From Candidatus Goldiibacteriota bacterium (lineage in GTDB: Bacteria > Oederibacteriota > PGYV01 > DSYL01), in NCBI GenBank assembly GCA_026418955.1, contig JAOAAI010000213.1, positions 1-6,411 of the forward strand: 6,411 bases of DNA. The letters are read 5' to 3'. Under the pieces are notes generated by a model. It made no database searches, had not been told where the DNA came from, and saw only the letters and a program-made list of their open reading frames with translations. Positions 4,255 to 6,411 of this stretch are shown piece by piece. Positions within the stretch are counted from its first letter, which is position 1. The number at the start of each line of letters is the position of its first letter. Both the position numbers and the translations under genes were made by a program.

Positions 4255-6411
4255 ATGAAAACAAAAAAGTCAAGATTAACGGTAATAATATTTACTGTTA
4301 TTACTTTTGTTTTCATATCATTATTATTTGCTCAGGAAGAGGATGATTTTATCAGTATATCTCCGGTTGAGAAAAAAGAAACAGGAACAATGATGCAGGC
4401 AGATACTATAAAAGCAGAACCAGTAAAAAAGGTTATAGTTACTCCTACACAGGTTATAAAAAAAGACATTATTTCAGAAACCCCTGCAACTGTTGAAAAA
4501 ATAGTGCCGCTTGATTTAAAAGATAAACTTGAAATAAGAATAATAACTTCTGATATAGTGAAGTATAAAGCAACAGAATTACAACCTCCACCAAATAACA
4601 GAATACTAATACAGTTATTTAAATGTAAGGTAGATTATAAAAGTTTAGATGTTAACAAAGCTGGGGTTACTAAGATTCGCTGTGCACCTCATAATTTAAC
4701 TGCATGGATTGTTATTGATTTAAGTAGTAAACAAAAATGGAAAATAAGAAATGAAGGGAAGACTATAATAGCAGAAATTTTAAAGACTGCAAGAGCAGTG
4801 GATACTTTTTCTAAAAAAACAGAGCCCCCTTCTATGATATATAGAGTTCTGGATGTTTCAGCCAAAGATCTTGGAAAACAGACAAGAATAATTATTACAA
4901 CAGATGGTCCTGTTAAATATAGGATAAAAAAAGATACAGAAAATAAATCAATTACTGTAAATATTTTAAATGCTGTTTCTGCATGGAAAGAAGGGGTATT
5001 TAACAAACAGACAGGTAATGTAGCTTCTATTGATTTAATAGAATATAAACAAACAAAAACAGTAGATATAAATATAAAATTTCTTGAAAATCTTCCATAT
5101 ACCGTTGTCAGAGATCAGAATCAGATTTTAATAGATACTGATAATATTATACAAACAGGTAGACTCCCTAAGAAAAGACTTGATTTAAATCAGAGATTAT
5201 CTATAAATGTTCAGGATGCATCACTTCCGAGTGTTTTGCGTCTTTTATCAACTCAAACAGGATTTGAATTTTCAATAAGTCCTTCTGTTACAACAGCATC
5301 TACAGTTACTATCAGGGTGGAAGATCAACCACTTTATCAAATTTTGAGAGATATACTAATACCACGACAACTTTATTATGAAATTGAAAATAATATTATT
5401 AAGGTTGGTTCTGTTATAGAATTAAAAAGTGCAAAGGCATTAAGACCTAAACTTACAAAGTTTTACTATCCTAAAACAATGCTTGCGGATAATTTGAAAA
5501 AGTTACTTGATGTACAGATAAGCAAGGAACCACTTCTTGATGTATCTCTAACGGTTGATAATGCTGGTGGTATGAATAGGATAATGATAGTTGGTACAAC
5601 AGAAGATGTTGATCAGGTCATGGATATGATTGCGAAGATTGATTATTCAAAGGATGGAGGAGATTATGAAGGAGGAGAAGGTGGTATATTAAAGACAAAA
5701 ATTTTTAAATTAAAAAATATAAGATTGCAGGAAGAATCTGGTAATGCTATTGAAACACAACAAATTGCCGAATTAAAACAGACCATAGAAACGCTGTTAA
5801 CCAAACAAAGTGATATAAAAGGAACATTAACAATAGATAGAAGAACATCCAGTTTAATAGTAACTGATACTCCTGCTGTTTTAAAACGTATACAGAAAGT
5901 TATTGAAACGCTTGATGTCAAAGTTCCACAGGTAACAATAGAAGCCAAATTATATGAAGTGAGTATTGGTGCTACTAATGATCTTGGAATTAATTGGAGA
6001 GCGATTGGACAGGATAATGAACCCTATATTGAGGGAGAAGTAAATATGGGAGCTGTTCCTGCTGTAGGTAGTGTAGGTCAATTTGTTTTGGGAACTCTTC
6101 AGAGTGGTTTTAAGGTAGATGCTTATTTAAAAGCATTGGAAAGAAAAAACAAAGCATCTTTATTATCTGCACCAAAGGTAACTGTTCAGGTTAATATGCC
6201 AGCCAAGATAGAAACATCAAGGCAGGTATATTATGAAGAATCATCTATTGTGACACAGCCAAATGGTCCGCCAGTTGTAACAACAGTATATAAATCAGTT
6301 GAACTGCCTATATCTTTGAATGTTATATGTAAAATTGATAATCAGGATACAATTAATATGGTGGTACATGTAGAGGTTCAGAGTTTAATTCAGACAAATA
6401 GGACAAGTGGA
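4255..6411 (+). CDS. pilQ: Type IV pilus secretin PilQ, 5' 719 codons (open at right edge)
   Basis: PilQ forms the outer-membrane ring through which the pilus passes. The ATG at 4255 follows GGAGG (4246-4250), and the frame stays open to the window end. Residues 1-26 are a Sec signal peptide (LLFA before QEED), and 27-82 form a K/E/P/T-rich linker. Two AMIN-like peptidoglycan-binding beta domains follow, at about 84-180 and 196-298. The secretin N0/STN domain is at about 314-387 (LSINVQDASLPSVLRLLS). Two N1-type repeats are at about 398-463 (ending VGTTEDVDQVMDMIAKID) and 480-556 (SSLIVTDTPAVLKRIQKVIETLD), separated by a Gly-rich joint (468-478). The secretin core begins at about 557 (VPQVTIEAKLYEVS, then LGINW), continues through ALERKNKASLLSAPKVTVQ (627-645) and reaches VELPISLNVICKID (682-695). 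The end of the beta-barrel is missing only because the window ends; I see no frameshift. Cysteines C124 and C143 lie in the first AMIN domain. Confidence 0.94.
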   Translation, partial: MKTKKSRLTVIIFTVITFVFISLLFAQEEDDFISISPVEKKETGTMMQADTIKAEPVKKVIVTPTQVIKKDIISETPATVEKIVPLDLKDKLEIRIITSDIVKYKATELQPPPNNRILIQLFKCKVDYKSLDVNKAGVTKIRCAPHNLTAWIVIDLSSKQKWKIRNEGKTIIAEILKTARAVDTFSKKTEPPSMIYRVLDVSAKDLGKQTRIIITTDGPVKYRIKKDTENKSITVNILNAVSAWKEGVFNKQTGNVASIDLIEYKQTKTVDINIKFLENLPYTVVRDQNQILIDTDNIIQTGRLPKKRLDLNQRLSINVQDASLPSVLRLLSTQTGFEFSISPSVTTASTVTIRVEDQPLYQILRDILIPRQLYYEIENNIIKVGSVIELKSAKALRPKLTKFYYPKTMLADNLKKLLDVQISKEPLLDVSLTVDNAGGMNRIMIVGTTEDVDQVMDMIAKIDYSKDGGDYEGGEGGILKTKIFKLKNIRLQEESGNAIETQQIAELKQTIETLLTKQSDIKGTLTIDRRTSSLIVTDTPAVLKRIQKVIETLDVKVPQVTIEAKLYEVSIGATNDLGINWRAIGQDNEPYIEGEVNMGAVPAVGSVGQFVLGTLQSGFKVDAYLKALERKNKASLLSAPKVTVQVNMPAKIETSRQVYYEESSIVTQPNGPPVVTTVYKSVELPISLNVICKIDNQDTINMVVHVEVQSLIQTNRTSG

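Noticed and set aside
4073..4273. Minus-strand open frame of 66 codons across the pilP end and pilQ start
   Set aside because: It is antisense to two real genes and their ribosome binding site, has no family features, and is a by-product of the AT-rich coding sequence.
4689..5006. Minus-strand open frame of 105 codons inside pilQ
   Set aside because: It is antisense to the AMIN-domain region, which reads continuously on the plus strand; its hydrophobic look is the mirror of Lys/Glu/Asn codons.
5664..5948. Minus-strand open frame of 94 codons inside pilQ
   Set aside because: It is antisense to the N1 and early secretin region with clear plus-strand homology; no independent signal supports it.
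1..6411. Type II secretion system instead of type IV pilus
   Set aside because: The pilin and platform tail could fit either, but PilM with the PilN INLLP tail, separate pilO and pilP, and a secretin with AMIN domains is the type IV pilus arrangement.
1..6411. CRISPR array, tRNA, rRNA, insertion sequence or other mobile element
   Set aside because: No spaced repeats, RNA gene signatures, transposase frames or terminal inverted repeats were seen; nearly all sequence is accounted for by pilus genes.

Overview
This is a compact, entirely plus-strand piece of a type IV pilus (T4P) assembly locus. It starts in the last codons of a pilC-like inner-membrane platform gene and runs through a type IV pilin, a prepilin peptidase (pilD), the alignment-complex genes pilM, pilN, pilO and pilP, and most of the outer-membrane secretin pilQ. 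pilQ is still open at the right edge. Coding density is very high. The only real intergenic spaces are about 90 bp before the pilin, which hold its promoter, and about 83 bp after it, which hold a terminator-like hairpin and the pilD ribosome binding site.

The organism is AT-rich, with long A and T runs and A/T-ending codons throughout. It must be a diderm, because it carries a secretin with peptidoglycan-binding AMIN domains and a full PilMNOP envelope complex. The pilin's post-helix region (EGATKGN...IYYGD.EGQWP) and its WAY..TGE C-terminal half resemble, from memory, pilins of low-GC uncultured diderm lineages such as Elusimicrobiota or Omnitrophota. That placement is a weak inference.

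Layout: the pilC end (1-62); a near-perfect extended -10 sigma70-type promoter with A-tract repeats upstream (69-117) and a full-length Shine-Dalgarno; the pilin (153-614); a strong stem-loop (628-670); pilD (698-1420), which has no ATG, GTG or TTG start near its ribosome binding site and apparently starts at ATT; pilM (1436-2563, GTG start); pilN (2563-3126, overlapping pilM by one base); pilO (3136-3741); pilP (3750-4241); pilQ (4255 to past 6411).

Working together: PilD cuts and probably N-methylates the prepilin, and PilC is the platform from which pilin is polymerised. Cytoplasmic PilM binds the INLLP tail of PilN. PilN and PilO are paired bitopic proteins linking to periplasmic PilP, which docks on the PilQ periplasmic domains so the fibre can leave through the secretin. 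The control signals suggest a stoichiometry design: very high pilin output, partial termination, then low-level peptidase from a rare start codon. I see no wholly new system here. The most interesting points are the non-canonical pilD start, the pilin promoter and terminator arrangement inside the machinery operon, and a PilP without a lipobox.
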